A DNA stretch of 64,000 nt from Gautieria morchelliformis (GCA_015179125.1 WHVA01000144.1:124001-188000); one strand, 5' to 3'. Positions 45,120 to 58,627 are shown, numbered from the stretch's first letter. Made by a program: numbers and translations. The notes: generated from the letters alone by a model not told the origin.

Positions 45120-47800
45120 CGAGTAATTGAGGCTGGGCTTCTCGCCAGGAGTTGGTTATTACATACCATTTGCCTGGCGGAATGGTCGCCAAGATCCATT
45201 TAAAACTTGTCGTCATGTAAGCACACTTGGAACTCATTGACGACTCACAGTGCCGTGTCAACGCAGCACCACATGAAAACCGACTGCGACAAGCTCACTG
45301 GTGTATATTAAGATGACTCTAGTGTGTTGTGGAAGAGGAAGTAAGATAAGATGATATAAGAGATCTAGCCAGGCCAGCTCAACGCCATGCATGTGGCTGT
45401 AATTCTATAGCCATGCTAGATGATCTCGGCAGAGGTATCAGCTCGTGTCAATGTTGCTGGATACTGTATGGGGCCACGCGTCGATTCTCATTTTGGCGGC
45501 ATGTCCTGTGCGACGTGAGAAGAGGTCGTATGAAGAGATCATCGAATTTCAGATGGAGCACCCTGGCATGGTATCCGCGATATTGGCACTCGAGGTATCA
45601 TGTGTGACGGTGATATAGAGCTGTGCCCCGGTGGCCAGGGAGCTACCGAGGTGATCTGCGACGTGCTTGCATTTCTAACTTGGTACGATAGATTAGTATG
45701 AAGAAAACACGAGCTAACAAGAATATACGGTATTGGACCTCTGGCATTCTTTTGCAGTCATCCGCTGTGGTGAATCATAATGTGAGCCCCCCTGGAACAC
45801 CGGTAACAAGCTAACCTGGTTGGATCCACAGTAAAACAATGTAAGCAACCTTACCCAGATACACTCAATCGAGTTTCGCAGTATTTGGTTGCATAGCGTT
45901 ATCGACCGGATACTGGCGATTTTGAGCGAATAGAGATTTCGTCGTGCATGGGCACATCAGAATGTTGGCCAGGGCGAGCGCTAGACAAACATGCAACACT
46001 GATGCCTGAGCTAAAACGAGCAACGTGAGACAGACACAATATATGGACGGCGCTGGTTTCCTTGGGGAGCTCGCAGTGTCGGACCACACGAGTGCACCGC
46101 ACCGCATGATACACGCATCACGCGCGACGGGGCGGACGGTCGTTCCTGCAGGATTATGATTCATGTGTTAGCGGGAGTTGAGGGATATATGACAGGATAG
46201 GCCGAGATGGACGACGGCAAAGAGACGATAACGCGGCAGAACAACGTCGACATCAACATAAAATGTAGTGCTTTGATCCGGATTCCGTGGCCAAGATCCT
46301 GATCGTGATGTCATTGATCAGTGGGTCGCCTTGTCTGGATGTCTCCTTTCCATGGGAGCGGGGTGCCACCGCGCTTGACGCTATCACAGTAAACGTGCGG
46401 CACCACCGCCATCATCCGGTTCGCGCGCATGCCCACGCGTATGGCCTCCTATGCCTCTTCATAACTCCCTTAATGACGCTTAACAAGCACCAGATCCTGC
46501 ACAACAGGACATACGCCCGCCTGGGATTTGTGTAGCCGGCGGAGGAAGCATATGTCCATGGGATGGGAGGGGGAGGGAGGGGGTATTCGTGGTGGGATAC
46601 CCTGTCCCTGTCCGTGCGCACCTTTTCTGTTGCTGGTTGCCGGACTATGGTGATGCGGGGCACCCTTGACCAAAGGGAGGAACAGAAACGAAATACCCCC
46701 ACGAACACCGTAATTCAAGGTCCCTAGCTGTCGGGGCGCCAAACCTCGCTCAGCGTCCAATCATTCTCAAACCCTTTCCCCCAAAATATGCCGTCCCCCC
46801 TCTGGTGCACTGTTTCGCTGTGCGGTATAAGGTATTCGTTTCTAGACGCACAGCCAACGTGGTGGCTCAGCACGAATCAGCGTCGAATGAGACGCGGAGG
46901 CAGAGAAGGATAGCGAGAGATCTGCTCCACGGGGTGGAGCTCCAAAGTCACGGCGCTTGCGGGAGAGGTGGTGGGGGGAAGGCCATGTCGGGCATTACAT
47001 ACTATTCGAAGATACGTCACGTGAGGTTGAGCAACGGCGCGTGCGTGTTCATAAGCAAGGAGTGCAAGCGTAGGGTACAATATCTGCTCATGAGGCGTGA
47101 TATTTCGCGTGTCTGGGTATGGTATGGCCCCGTGACGAGGCATACGTGAATTTCTGTCCGTTCCCTGGAAAGATGAATGCGTACGCGTGGCCTAGAATGC
47201 AGCAGTAGTTCGTAGACCGTGTCGGACGCGGCGCACGGCGTATAGTTCATTCGGTAGCGGCCTTAGCTTCGCCACGCGGTGATCAGGGAGTGCACGAAGC
47301 CTCCGCGAGCACTGCGGCAGTTGACATCATTGTTGTTATATTGCACTTACGATGCCAGACATATCCATTGGACTCGATCTGTCCGACTCCGAGGCGGGGT
47401 ATGCACGCTCGACGAACAACGGGTGCGTGAGGAACTCCCACTCGACAGGCCTCCTGCGTGACACCTCCGTGCGTTCCCCGCAACTCGACGTAGATAATGA
47501 AAATTCAGAGGAAGGATGACGAGTATAACAATAGGCCGAGGGCTGGACGTGGACACACCTTGGATGGGATGGGCGGGGTACCTCCACCATTGGCCTGCAG
47601 GTCGCCAGGCGGGCTTGCGTCGCCCACAGAGGCCACGCATGCCACAAGCACTGGTGCCTCGTGTATAGGGTCTGACAGGGCTGTTGCGATGGTTGGATGT
47701 GGATGGGAGTGGTGGCGAGCGCGCTCCAAATGACATGGCATCTCAATACAAAGCTCGTTACGTAAGACGCACACTCTTTCAACGATTGCGCTGGGTGGTG
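45120..47800 (-). pseudogene. Unrecognised gene(s) between DUF6533 and peroxidase, copy 2
   Basis: Matches 14750-15890 except for an extra 1.5 kb (45223-46740). The extra part has a minus-strand frame with a hydrophobic span (CVCLTLLVLAQASVLHVCLA, about 45970-46060) and another near 46690 (GISFLFLPLVK), suggesting a membrane protein exon that copy 1 lost. No target duplication or TIR flanks it, so deletion in copy 1 is the better explanation. The RPVEWEFL...PLFVERAY block recurs at about 47410-47460. Family unknown. Confidence 0.4.
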
Positions 47801-48489
47801 GCACGTGGCCGGGATCGATCGATATTCAGGCTTGGCATTTGGCGTATGCTTCTTGACAGATCTCGTGGTCGACTACAGCATCCGGGCGCACGCGTCCCGG
47901 GATGCAGACCCCAGGCGCCGGCCATATGTCCGACGGATCGGCGCCCTGGACACACGGGTGCTTGGATACAAAAATACATACGTCGTCGGCTTGCAATGGA
48001 GGCAGGAATCGGGTCAAGAATGACCTCAGAGCAATCAACCAACTGGGATGGGTTCTGACCAATCACGGCAAGCTTAGCCATAGCATCCCTGAAGGCATCA
48101 CTGTGGGTAGTCAACCTAATGAATCCTATTGGGTGGACCCACTGAGGATTCAGTATATAAACCATTATAGCTAGTGTAAATACCAATAGAACCAGTTGCA
48201 AATTCAATGAATCGGTTTCAGTGGAAAAAGTTTCGTTTCAATGAGTTGGTTTCAGGGGTTGACTCATGTGTATTCAGGGATCCTACAACGGAAGACCAAT
48301 GGATTGAACCAGGCATTTCGATTCGATGACCACTGGGTTCCCATGAAATAGTCACTTATGACCCCGTGGTTCTATCACCACATTTCAGAGATGCAGCAAC
48401 TGAATGCCCCATTATTTCAAGTCATAAATCAATATATACAAGGGAAAATACAGATGAAACATAAGGTGAAAATCACTGAAATACCGCTT

Positions 48490-49120
48490 TTCAATCCATG
48501 AAACCTGGGAACGGTGTGCATCTGTGCTTGGCGATGCAAGACATGAGAGCAATCCAAGACACAAGAAAAAGTAGATGACCTGCATAACAGCTGGTACCAA
48601 AAAGAAAAACAGAATCAGTCGCGGCTAGCAACCCCCGCCGTCGGCCGCATGCACCTGACTCATGCTCAATGGTCGCTACCTTGGGGGATTCCGCCAGCTC
48701 CCACGCCACATCCAATCCTCCGGCACAACGTGTCCAAGTCCACAATCAGGATAAGCTCACCCATACGTATGGCGCGCCCGTTCGCTGCCCACGGCATCCA
48801 CTGCCGCCCGATCTCCTCAAACATCTCTTCGACCGCCAGGTGCAGTGTGCGCTCCTCGAGGTCGAGCCTCACATCTGCAGCCGTCAGCACACTGCTCGTC
48901 ATCGTCGTTGTGAGCGCGGTTGCGCATGAGCATGCCGAGTTCGAGCTCGTTCCCACACCCACACCCACCGCCGCGATAGGCTTTCACAGAAAGGTGCTGA
49001 CCGGTTCTGTTAGTTCTCAAAATACTAACGTACCTCATTGACATGCTTGTTGGAAATATTGGAGGAGGGATCGTTGATGTACGTGTTGTACACAGGGGAT
49101 GGGTCAAGCGAACATCCAAC
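48490..49120 (-). pseudogene. Gene-like fragment carried by the TIR element
   Basis: Minus strand: a block VYNTYINDPSSNISNKHVNE (about 49040-49100) ends at a GTACGT donor. A CTGTGAAAG acceptor follows at about 48984, then a long block with HLAVEEMFEEIGRQWMPWAA and RMGELILIVDLDTLCRR to about 48720. A frame change then leads to LDVAWELAESPKVATIEHES. The proper intron and codon pattern suggest a captured host gene. I do not recognise the protein. Confidence 0.45.
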
Positions 49121-49563
49121 TCACCATCTTCCTTTTCACAGCCTCAATCGGTCTCTCTATCAAATCGTGCGACAGCTTCCGACATGAAGAACAGCTGGGA
49201 CAGCTACCTGGTGCGGTGGTGGAGAACCTGGGATCACTCAGGTTGTGGCTGAGCGTGCAGGTGATCTGGTAACCGTGCAGGAGGGATCAATCTCGCGTGT
49301 GCAGTCAGGCTGAGTTCAAGACTCTGCCCAACCAGGACACGGGTGTAAGGAGGAGAGTGGGAGAAGAATACTACGTGCGCTACTGGGCCTAACCCTGGGC
49401 TGGGCCTGCGCATCGACTCGGCTCGGAGGGAATTGGCATGGGAAAGGTTCTGAGGAAGGATGGATGACAAATAGAACAGAAGCGCAGACTCAGGCTGCTC
49501 CAGCTGAGGTGAGGCAGGAAATCATCTTGATGTCACGGTGTAGATGAAATGACACTGTGGGCC

Positions 49564-51875
49564 TGTCAAGATTGGTTTTCAGGTGTTAATATTGTGTATT
49601 AGTGAGCACAGCGAATGCCCAAATAACTTGTGCGACTAAGTATGCCGTTCGGCGAATATGTGAACGAACAAATGTTCACAATATAAGAGGGTTGCACGAA
49701 CGGAGCTTGCCCTATCTACAGTCATAGCGAAATAGCCCGTGGCACTTGATGGTATAACATGCAAGGTGTCACGGAAGGGTTGTCTAAGTAGCGACAATCC
49801 CTTCGCCGACAGCGCAGAAAATAGTTCGAAGGCTAAGGTAATGAAGATGAAGTATGAGAACTCACCAGTGATGCCTAAGTCCTCTTCTGGTTGAAGATAG
49901 GAATCTCCAGGAGAAGGCTCAAGATGATGATCACAGCGAGGTCAAGTTTGCACAAGATGGACAATGTATAATAATTGAACTGGGGAATATCCATGCGAAA
50001 TGCAAACTACTTATATCAAATGCTCATAAGGTATCAGCGAATAGGAAAGAGGCCGTCATGAGTCAGGGTTGGATAGGGGTGCGCAGTCGTGGTACAACAT
50101 AGATGAAATAAACATACAATAGAGTGAGAGAAGAGGGAGAACATGAAACGACAGAGAGCGAAGGTGGCGAAGGCACCTATGTACAAAATCATGTCTTGGG
50201 GCCCACATACACCCCGCCCTGCACGTGTTCTTCATCTGCTGGGTTGATCCCACACGACCTACAGGTAGAATGTCCTGCGAACACACCCTGCTCATATGAA
50301 CATCAAAAGGGGGTTGGATCGAGAAGCTGATGGAGCTACTGACGAGCCATCATGCCAGGTAGGGATGTCGATCGTGATTTGATGGTGTGCCTGCTGGCGA
50401 ATGATACGAGCAGCGAATGGCTGTTGGGCAAAATGCGAGGAAGGGCGAATGGAGATGACATAGGGGAGGAGTGGTCGAGGTGGAGGGTGAAGCCGAGCGA
50501 ACACAGGGGAGGAGTGGCGAAAGGGGAAATGGGGATAACAAGGTGCAGGAAATACACAAGTCATGACAATCCGATCATAGGAACACCATCGAAAGAGGGT
50601 TGAGCAGAGGAGGTGATAGGCCCAGCGATGACTGCCAAGTCAGTCCAAAGACTGTTATGATAAATGCAACTATTACATTTCAAATCACTTATATATAAAA
50701 GAAACTAATAAAGAAAGAAAAAAGAAAAAAAGATCAAAAAAGAAACAGAAATGACATTTATGATAGATGTCGGCGCAGACGACGATCACACGAATTTACG
50801 ACATGCTATATTACCCATAGATCGGGTAATGTACAGGAGTTCGGGCATCGACCACATGCGGTCGATCAGGGACGGCGCGCCTATCGAGTGATGGCATCGG
50901 CCATGACGTCGACACGCGCCAGGCCATAGGCACCGAGGGGTGCGGGCACCAAATACCGCAGAGGACAATAGACTGCGTAGGAATATAGGGTGGTGTGGAG
51001 CGACCTGAGAACATCATCTGCAGCACACATACTCAATTAGCTGCCCCACAGAAAGGGCACAGAGATAGCGGCCCCATCTCCAAGCCCAGCATATATGCTG
51101 GGCAGGGTAAACTCAGCTTGATTTCTCTATTTGAACCCCATGACACGTCTGACTGATTACTATCTTAACATCATGTGGACAGGGGCTTTGTATACTAGGT
51201 ACAGATTTCTATTCCAAAGCCCAGACAATCCTGACACCATCCCCATCACCCCATGACTTTATGACTATAAATTAGTCGCCCCTTAGCTACAAACAGCTTT
51301 TCGACCCATCTGTCTAATATCTTGAACACTAGTAGTTACTATCAACATAGTATAAATAGCTAGTACACATGTATGAACGAAATTATCCAGAATCGATTAT
51401 TCTGCCTCCTGAAATTACTGTAGTCTTGTTTGATAGCTACAGAGCTCGGATCTTGATAGTTTATTCCAAATCTTCGTCGAGGGTCTACTATCACTGTTTA
51501 CTCTATACTACCTTAAAAGCGAACACTTTTGATTTGGTTATCCCTTGGATCGACACCGTTCTTCTGTCGATGTGGTCACGTGACCCTCATTCATCAGTGC
51601 TGGACGCGCCTCGAAAGGCTTAGTCAGCACACAGAAGAGGGGCAAACATAGTGGTTCCAGTCACTAAGCAATAGATTCTATTTGTTGAAAGGCACTAATT
51701 AACACCTTAATCCAAAAAGACGTCGATCGTGCTTTGACGGCGTGGCTATGGTAAATGGCGCGAACAGCGAAGATCGGTTGCCAAACACGGCAAGGGCGAT
51801 TGGAACGAGCACGGAGGTGGAATGAGAAATGGGAGAACAGGGCATCTGAGTATGGGAAATAAACGCGTCATGACA
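49564..51875 (-). mobile_element. Solo LTR, family A (copy 4), interrupted
   Basis: Starts TGTCAAGATTGG and ends GCGTCATGACA at 51875, matching 26230-27512 in reverse, including its duplicated module. An internal TCATGACA at 50561-50568 marks the module boundary. It is interrupted by 50653-51716. Without that insertion it is about 1.24 kb. No target duplication is seen at its outer borders. Confidence 0.8.
50653..51716. mobile_element. LTR-like insertion, family D (copy 1)
   Basis: Flanked by AAGAC at 50648-50652 and 51717-51721 inside a family A LTR whose intact copy lacks it. Starts TGTTATGATAAATG, like the element at 55331 (TGTTGTGATAAATG). Both contain a CTATAAAT box and a similar segment (CGAGGGTCTACTATCACTG at about 51479; TGAGGGTTTATTATAACTG at about 57255). 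Probably a solo LTR of about 1.06 kb, although it does not end in CA. Confidence 0.7.
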
Positions 51876-52853
51876 GCCGAGTCCATGTAAGGTGGCGCTG
51901 TACTAGTAGGGCTGTGAGTGGAGCATGCCGCGCTGTTTGGCAGTGCACCTTGTCTTTGTCAAGCAGTGTGAGCCTGTTGCGTCCATCACATCACTTGACT
52001 TACGAAAGCCCGAGACTGTCTATACAGTAAGCAGCAAGTAGTGTGATCCCTGGAAACAAACAAGCGGACCCTCGGGCCATCCATCTGAGATATCCACGGG
52101 CTGATGGCACGACTCAGAGACAAGGGAAATGGAGAAGTGGAGTGCGGCCGTGGGACTCCGACTCGTCCTGTGCCTTTCGCCTTCCTCCGGAAATCGATTA
52201 TCTTGCCTACTAGGTATTAGCGCAACTCGCGATCATACCCCAGACACTTGCACTAGTACTTAGTTGACTTCTGGAGATTGATCATGGTTAGATAAAAAAA
52301 CATCTCATTCATCATTTGGACTTTGCAATTTTTCCTGTACCTAAATTTCAGTACAAGTCGGTACTGTAATTTAGCTGTAGTGCAAGCGGAACTGAAATAT
52401 AGCGCTTATTCTTTCTACAGTGTATACTTAGTGCTGTATGTCAAAAGCAGTTGTCACTTGGGGCCGCAGTAGCATTCTGGCACCTCAAGCATGGAAATTC
52501 ATTGATACGTATATGGAAACTTCAGTATATTTGCCCAGAAATATATATATTAATTCACTGGATTTCACTCAGTGCTCCATGAGCTATCTTGAACATTTTT
52601 AAGTGTGTGAACAACGGCAATCCAGGCCTTCGAGCACTGAAACTCTCATGATAATTACATTGAATATGTAGTTCCTATGGCATGGAAACTAAGTGACAAA
52701 GCCACTGAAAATTCTACTGGTCCAACCACTTGAATAATTTCATTGGTTTTTTCTAGGAAACCCGGTAAGCTCAAATTTCATTGGTTTGTTTCAATGGGGG
52801 CTGTTTCAATGATGTACCCACTGAAAACAGGAACCGCGTGGGTAAACCCACTA

Positions 52854-53042
<189 letters not shown>

Positions 53043-53850
53043 TTAGATACAGCGAAGCATTGAGGAAAGGCTAAACTGACCGGTGTTGTTTGGCATTCCG
53101 GGGAACCCAGTACCCTTGAGCAAAACCTCGATGAATATTTGTGTGTTGAAGGTGAAAGGCGTCGAGTCGAAGGGCACAGCCTCGATTGAGGGGTCAACGT
53201 GCTCTGATCTCGCAATGGAGTGGGACGCGAGCAAGGCGACCACTTCATCAGGTGAGAAGTTTCCACCATCCTTCATACGGGCAAAGATCTTATCGACCGA
53301 GTCCTGGGGTTCAGGGATTAGACCATCAGGGGCGGGGGCCGTGGCATTCGGACGCCCAGCCATGAATTCCAACTTGGGAGCACCAGGACAGTTGCGCATA
53401 GCAACAGCAGCGGCGAATTGAATGAGGCTGCCTGCAGAGACCTGGGTGTGGTTGCGGAGCAAGGGCGTAAGCAGTTCAACGCTGTCAGAAATCCCGAGGT
53501 TTGCGTGGAAATTCGGCTCGATGTCAGGGAAACTAAGCATGGAACTGTCGGCACCTCCACCAGCTGGGAGCCCCTGGTCCTTTAGGGCTGGTCAGAATGC
53601 GATGGGGTTGTCTGAAAGAGAAGAATACTAGAGTAAGTAAGCATACGCCACCGCCATCTGGGAATGGGCCAACGGGAACTGAGACGAACTGTCTCATGAG
53701 TGTCCTCACCGCACTGGTGTGAAAAAGACAATTGATCAGCTAACTGAGCTGCGCAAGCTGGAAGCAACACCTCACGTGTTATTTTGCAGGTCGTCACGAA
53801 GGGCGGAAAATGGGCAGCAAGCAGAATGTGAGGCTACATTGCCATCTGGA

Positions 53851-54338
53851 TGTTGGGTGCATTTATGCTCCTGCACCAAAATCAAGCATAATATGTTCGA
53901 TTTATTGTGTGGTGTTTCAATCTCTTCTCAGATTGTTCTTGTACCATGCATTCACTTCTCTGCTTATTTTCGAAATTTTCCAGTCACTCTCTACCTCTCC
54001 ATTTCATTCTGTTATTCCTATTTTCACAAGCGGCTGCACCCATCGGAGTTTGAAATGACTTCGACGCGCGAGCCCTTGGGCGCTAAAGGGCCGGGTGCAC
54101 GTATATGCATTCTGAGACAGAGTAGTACTCCTCTCCCAGTGACAATAAATTCACTGAGAGAGGCGAGTAGTATCTTTCATATTTACATAGCATGTTGACT
54201 AAAAATCATGTAGTGTATTTGATTCTAGGTACTGTATTAATATAACAGTGACAATAAATTCACTGAGAGAGTGTATTTGATTCTAGCTTTCTAAGAACTC
54301 TACAGAACCTTCCCTGCCATAACCCCAAGTTGCTAACA
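53851..54338 (+). mobile_element. Copia solo LTR 2, in exon 1 of peroxidase copy 2
   Basis: 488 bp, TGTTGGGTGCATTTATGC...GTTGCTAACA, with CTGGA at 53846-53850 and 54339-54343. Copy 1 of the duplication has the uninterrupted CATCTGGACACTT site at about 17199. By eye it is over 99% identical to 41452-41939. Confidence 0.97.
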
Positions 54339-54499
54339 CTGGACACTTGACATGGCCAGTAGTCGTGGCGTGAGCCGCAAGGGCAATGCTGAGGAAAGCA
54401 ACGAAAGACTTGAAAGCCATTAGAAGATCTGTCGAACCATACACTCTCCAAGTCACCACACTCGAAATTCACAACAGACAGTATCCCGAGCTATGGGTC

Positions 54500-55330
54500 G
54501 GCTAACGGTACGTGAACCTGGACCGTTTATTAGTAATGAGCCCAAAGTACCAGTAATTGTAGTGGGAGGTGTCGGCAAGTCCACTTTAATAATATCAGCT
54601 GCCGACAATCTTGCAAGCATCATATATGTGGCTTTCTAAATGATTAATCTTCTGCCCTCAATCAGCAGTCTGAAGTCGTAGACTCCCAGTCACTCAGAAG
54701 TATATCTATATCCAACATGATCAAGCTCGTTGCGTTCGTGATCGTGACCTCCGATGACCCCAAGGGGGTGCGTCCCTGCACCGGTAACACCTTCGTCTTC
54801 AAGCGCATGCATACTGGCCTTACAATCCACGTCAGTTATAAGAAATATTAATGGGCATAGGTGATACATAGGCCTGGGTTGGAGGGAGATACATAACGTG
54901 GGGACGGGAGCATAAAAAATAATATAGATAACAGGACCGCGTGGAAAACACGTCCTGGACTTGGGTGAGCACTGTACATGTCTATTCGGGGACTACAGCC
55001 TAAGCGTCACGAGGTGTCAGTGAAAGAGGCAGAAATGACATCCAGAAAACGCACACTGGCCTTCATTAACGTCGACGGTGATCGCTGCACGCACTCAAAC
55101 TGGTGTGGTTAAAGCGCTGCTGATAGCTGTCATGCGTGCAGCACGAATGGTGACGGGCGCACGCCGTTCCTGCATGCAGACATGCACGACAATTAGCCTG
55201 GTACCCATGAGTGCACTTCCAGGCATGATATACTATGGCTTTTCAGGCAGCGGGAACTCAGGCAGTCTTCTTCGGTTGTATAAGGGCGCGAGATACAGCC
55301 ACAGCCTAGGTACTTGGTCTCTCCACCTAC
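54500..55330 (-). other. Unrecognised conserved stretch upstream of peroxidase, copy 2
   Basis: Collinear with 17360-18176. No known domain; open stretches are not conserved between copies. Ends with CCTAC (55326-55330), the target duplication of the next insertion. Confidence 0.35.
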
Positions 55331-55799
55331 TGTTGTGATAAATGCCTTGTAGCTGGACTCTCTTTAAGTGCAGCATTCACACTCTTTAACAGAACATATT
55401 AAAAACCCAATTACAGGATTTAGAAAGGAGTTACCTAATAGTTTAACCAGTATGCTGACTGGTTAAAGGGCCGACAAGGATATTGGTGATGTCATGACAT
55501 CATAAACATCAGTCGGCAACTTCCAATCAGCTGATAGACCTAACTGAGTAGAGGCACTTGTGTGTTGATCAAGTGCTGGATCAGGGGGACAGCTTGAGTG
55601 GGGGCAAAAAGAGAAAATGTTTTCTATAGCACCACAAGTGCTATATGGAGACACCGGTACTTGCAGGATGCAAGCAGAGTAATGTGTCAAGATTATTTGA
55701 TTGTCCTTTGGAAGGGACACAGAGATCAAGTGCATATGCAGGTGCACATACATTGGATCTCAAGGAGAAAGCCGATCATGCTGACTGTCTGCAGGATAA

Positions 55800-56720
55800 A
55801 GACAGTCAAGGGCAGCGGCAGTCCTGTATCGAGGAGGTGTAGAGGAAAAGGTGGTACGGAAGTACATGGGGCCAGCGGACGAGCACACAGTCTTCGAAGC
55901 AGAGCTGCTGGGTGCCATGATGGGAGTCAAGATGATGCGATGGGAACAGACAGACGAACACACGTTGTGTATGGACAACCAGGCTGCCATTCAGACAACC
56001 AGAGAAGAACACGCCATATCTGGCCAGTACCTGGTCAATGCCCTCCATGAACAGATGGAGGTGGCCAGCACAGGTAGACAGGGGCGGAGCAGCATCACAG
56101 TGAGATGGGTGCCCGGGCACGCAGGGGTGAAGGGCAACGAGTGCGCAGACGAGGAGGCCAAAAGAGCAGCAAGCGGGATGTCAACAGATGAGCGAGATGT
56201 GCCGATCCTGTGTCGGGGGGAGCTACCGGTCAGCAAAGCGGCGGAGCTGCAGAGATACCACACAGCGCTCAAGAACCAGGCAAGAGACCTGTTCAAGAAG
56301 TCACCAAAAGCCCTCAGAGCACTCAAGATAGATCCCTCCATGCCGTCACCAGCATTGATGAAACTCTGTAGCGGCATGGCTCGCCAGCACAGCTCTTTAT
56401 TAATCCAGCTAAGAACGGGACAAGTCCCACTCAACAAACACCTATACAACATCGGAAAAGTAGACTCCCCCACTTGCAACACGTGCCTCAGTAGCGACGA
56501 AACTGTATACCACTACCTGCTCCACTGCCCGAAGTATGAACCGCAGAGACGACAGCTAGAACAGAAGCTCAAACAGGGCGCTAGATCACTGCGAACATTA
56601 CTCACCAGACCGAAAGCGATGGCCCCACTATTCCAGTACATCAACGCGACGGGCAGGTTCACAGCCACATTTGGAGATGTAGTGATACCGCAGACGAAGC
56701 AGAAGGCACAGACACAATAG
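55800..56720 (+). pseudogene. LINE relic 2: RNase H and C-terminal zinc-finger domain
   Basis: From about 55803 the frame reads RAAAVLYRGGVEEKVVRKYM, then FEAELLGAMMG, CMDNQAAIQ and RWVPGHAGVKGNECADEEAK, the RNase H core. The first part of RNase H (the TDGS strand) and all of RT are missing. A C-terminal CNTC...YHYLLHCPKYE zinc-finger region follows, ending TAG at 56718-56720. The 289 codons from 55851 are open, so decay is mainly 5' truncation typical of LINE insertion. Compare the more damaged relic at 27871-29023. Confidence 0.88.
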
Positions 56721-56896
56721 CAGTCTGGCGAACGTATGGCCCCGCCTATACACAGGCACGGACTAGCTCAGGGCCAAACCCGCTGAGCTCATGCAGAGAT
56801 TGAGGGTGAAAGGTTAGATGGAGAGCAGATGTTGACGGAAATACTGTATGCATCGCCTTACATAGGGCACGGCCCCAAAAGGCAAAATTTGGAATT

Positions 56897-56913
56897 AAAA
56901 AAAAAAAAAAAAA
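56897..56913 (+). other. LINE poly(A) tail
   Basis: A run of 17 A about 180 bp after the LINE stop codon, in the right orientation, marks the 3' end of the inserted LINE. Confidence 0.85.
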
Positions 56914-57488
56914 GAAAAGGACAGTCAATCATGGAGCTATTACATGTTGAGAGGAGCATTATGTATGTTCCCTGTAATCCCCATTGTTAAAATCCCCCTG
57001 TAGAATAATCCCCATCTTTTTTCTTCTTATGTGTCACATCACCATAAACACCCTCTACCCTGTCCAGATACGCTCACGGGCTCTTTCACCCAGAAGTAAA
57101 GCACGACATCTAATTATTTGATTGCCTATAAATACAGTAGTTCTCTTGTATGCTAATCCAGCCAGAAATTAACTGTCCTCACTTGAACGTCCGTAATTAG
57201 TGTGTTTGATCACTGTATGGTCCATTCTCCATCGATTTACTTCAAATCTTTGTTGAGGGTTTATTATAACTGTGTACTCTCTACTACTCCAGAAGCAAAA
57301 ACTTCAGAGCTCATGTTCTCTTATTTGACGACATCCTCTCACTGATCCTTTGATTTGTCAGCAGGGAGGCAACTACCCTGCTTAGTCAGATTGTGCACAC
57401 ATTGGACAAGCGGTGTATATTGAGACACACTCATTCCTGAGTGCTTCATCATCTACACTATCCATTCAACCTGATATAAATCACAAGA

Positions 57489-58627
57489 CCTACAACGGTG
57501 ATGCACACTGAACATTTGGACAAGGGGCATGGTGAGTCTGAGTGAAGACGTTTCAAAGCATGAGACTTGTGAAAGTGACACGAAGGTGGAATGGAGAACA
57601 TTGAGACGTGCTCTAGGAGGATAAATATGAAGTGGCTTTGGTAAAGGTGGGTTCGTCTGCATTGCCAGTCGGTGAGCTGGGATTTCAATTGTCGTGAATT
57701 GGTCAGTATTAGTGAGAGATGCGCAGACCCAGCTTACGAAAAACCATGCTGGGAATGGGGGAAAGACATGCACACCAAGTTGGTTTGGTCTCCAATTCTC
57801 TTTCACCGGAGACATTTCGCCAGCATTGCCAGTTGGCAAAACACATATTTCTTTCAATCGTTCCCCGGTGGCCAGTGTTGGTGAGGGCAGCGTCGTGCTT
57901 ATGATAAGATGACCAACCATGTCGGGTGCGAGAAAGAGCTGGTGTAGATGGTGCAGATCATAGGCGCTGCTGCTGCAGGGCCAGCATGAAGGCAGCGCTT
58001 CTCTAGCACAGGGAGGGTGCACATATACCAGAGGAAGAAAAATGATGAGGATTGATGGGGGCGGGGGCTTGGTTATTTCTCTCAGAATGCATAAGCGAAG
58101 CTGTACCAAGAGGCAGTTGCAGTAGGTCCGAATGGGATGGCACAGGAAGGGTCAGTTTGTTTGTGTTGCGAGGTACCATACTTGGAAGGGGTATTCGATG
58201 CGTGTATATCACAGATCCGTGAGAGATCACGTCCATCATGGCCACCCAAGGTTTGGACAGCCGCAGGCACCAGTCCTCGAATTGGGGAATGATGGTCTGT
58301 AAGCGAAAAGCGCAAAGCTAGTGAGTCGATTCAGTCCTCAAGCTGCTTTGTAGCGGGTTAGCACAGGAATGGTTGAACACACCAGTTCGGCACCATGGTG
58401 CTGTGTGCAGTACCGGTCATGGTCCAGAAAGTGATGTAAGCGACTACGAAAAGCTGACTGATCATTAGTGTTTTTCGCAGCATTTCATCACAGGAATGAG
58501 CCTCCCAAGAAACCACGATAGTCCAGTGGCGGAGCCAAACCTGAAGCAGAGCTGACGCATAACTCGATGCACGTGAAGTCGAAGTCAAAGAGTTGGAAGG
58601 AGTATGTGACGATCTGACGTGGCATTG
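57489..58627 (-). pseudogene. Unrecognised gene relic, copy 2
   Basis: Collinear with 18176-18461 and 19205-20049. Holds the same exon-like blocks (PPFPAWFFVSWVCASLT near 57720, VAMMDVISHGSVIY near 58230, ASALLQVWLRHWTIVVSWEA near 58500). Frames are broken and the family is unknown. Confidence 0.4.

Larger units (their letters stand above)
55331..57488. mobile_element. LTR-like insertion, family D (copy 2), with nested LINE
   Basis: Flanked by CCTAC at 55326-55330 and 57489-57493; copy 1 reads CTCCGCCTACAACGG uninterrupted at about 18176. Ends are TGTTGTGAT and ATCACAAGA, inverted repeats with one mismatch. Outer parts (55331-55560 and 56930-57488) belong to the LTR-like element; the middle is a truncated LINE with a poly(A) tail. 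A perfect 10 bp stem (TTTAACCAGT/ACTGGTTAAA) lies at 55442-55467. Confidence 0.8.

Noticed and set aside
55851..56720. Host RNase H gene
   Set aside because: The downstream zinc-finger block, poly(A) run and missing first RNase H strand fit a 5'-truncated LINE.
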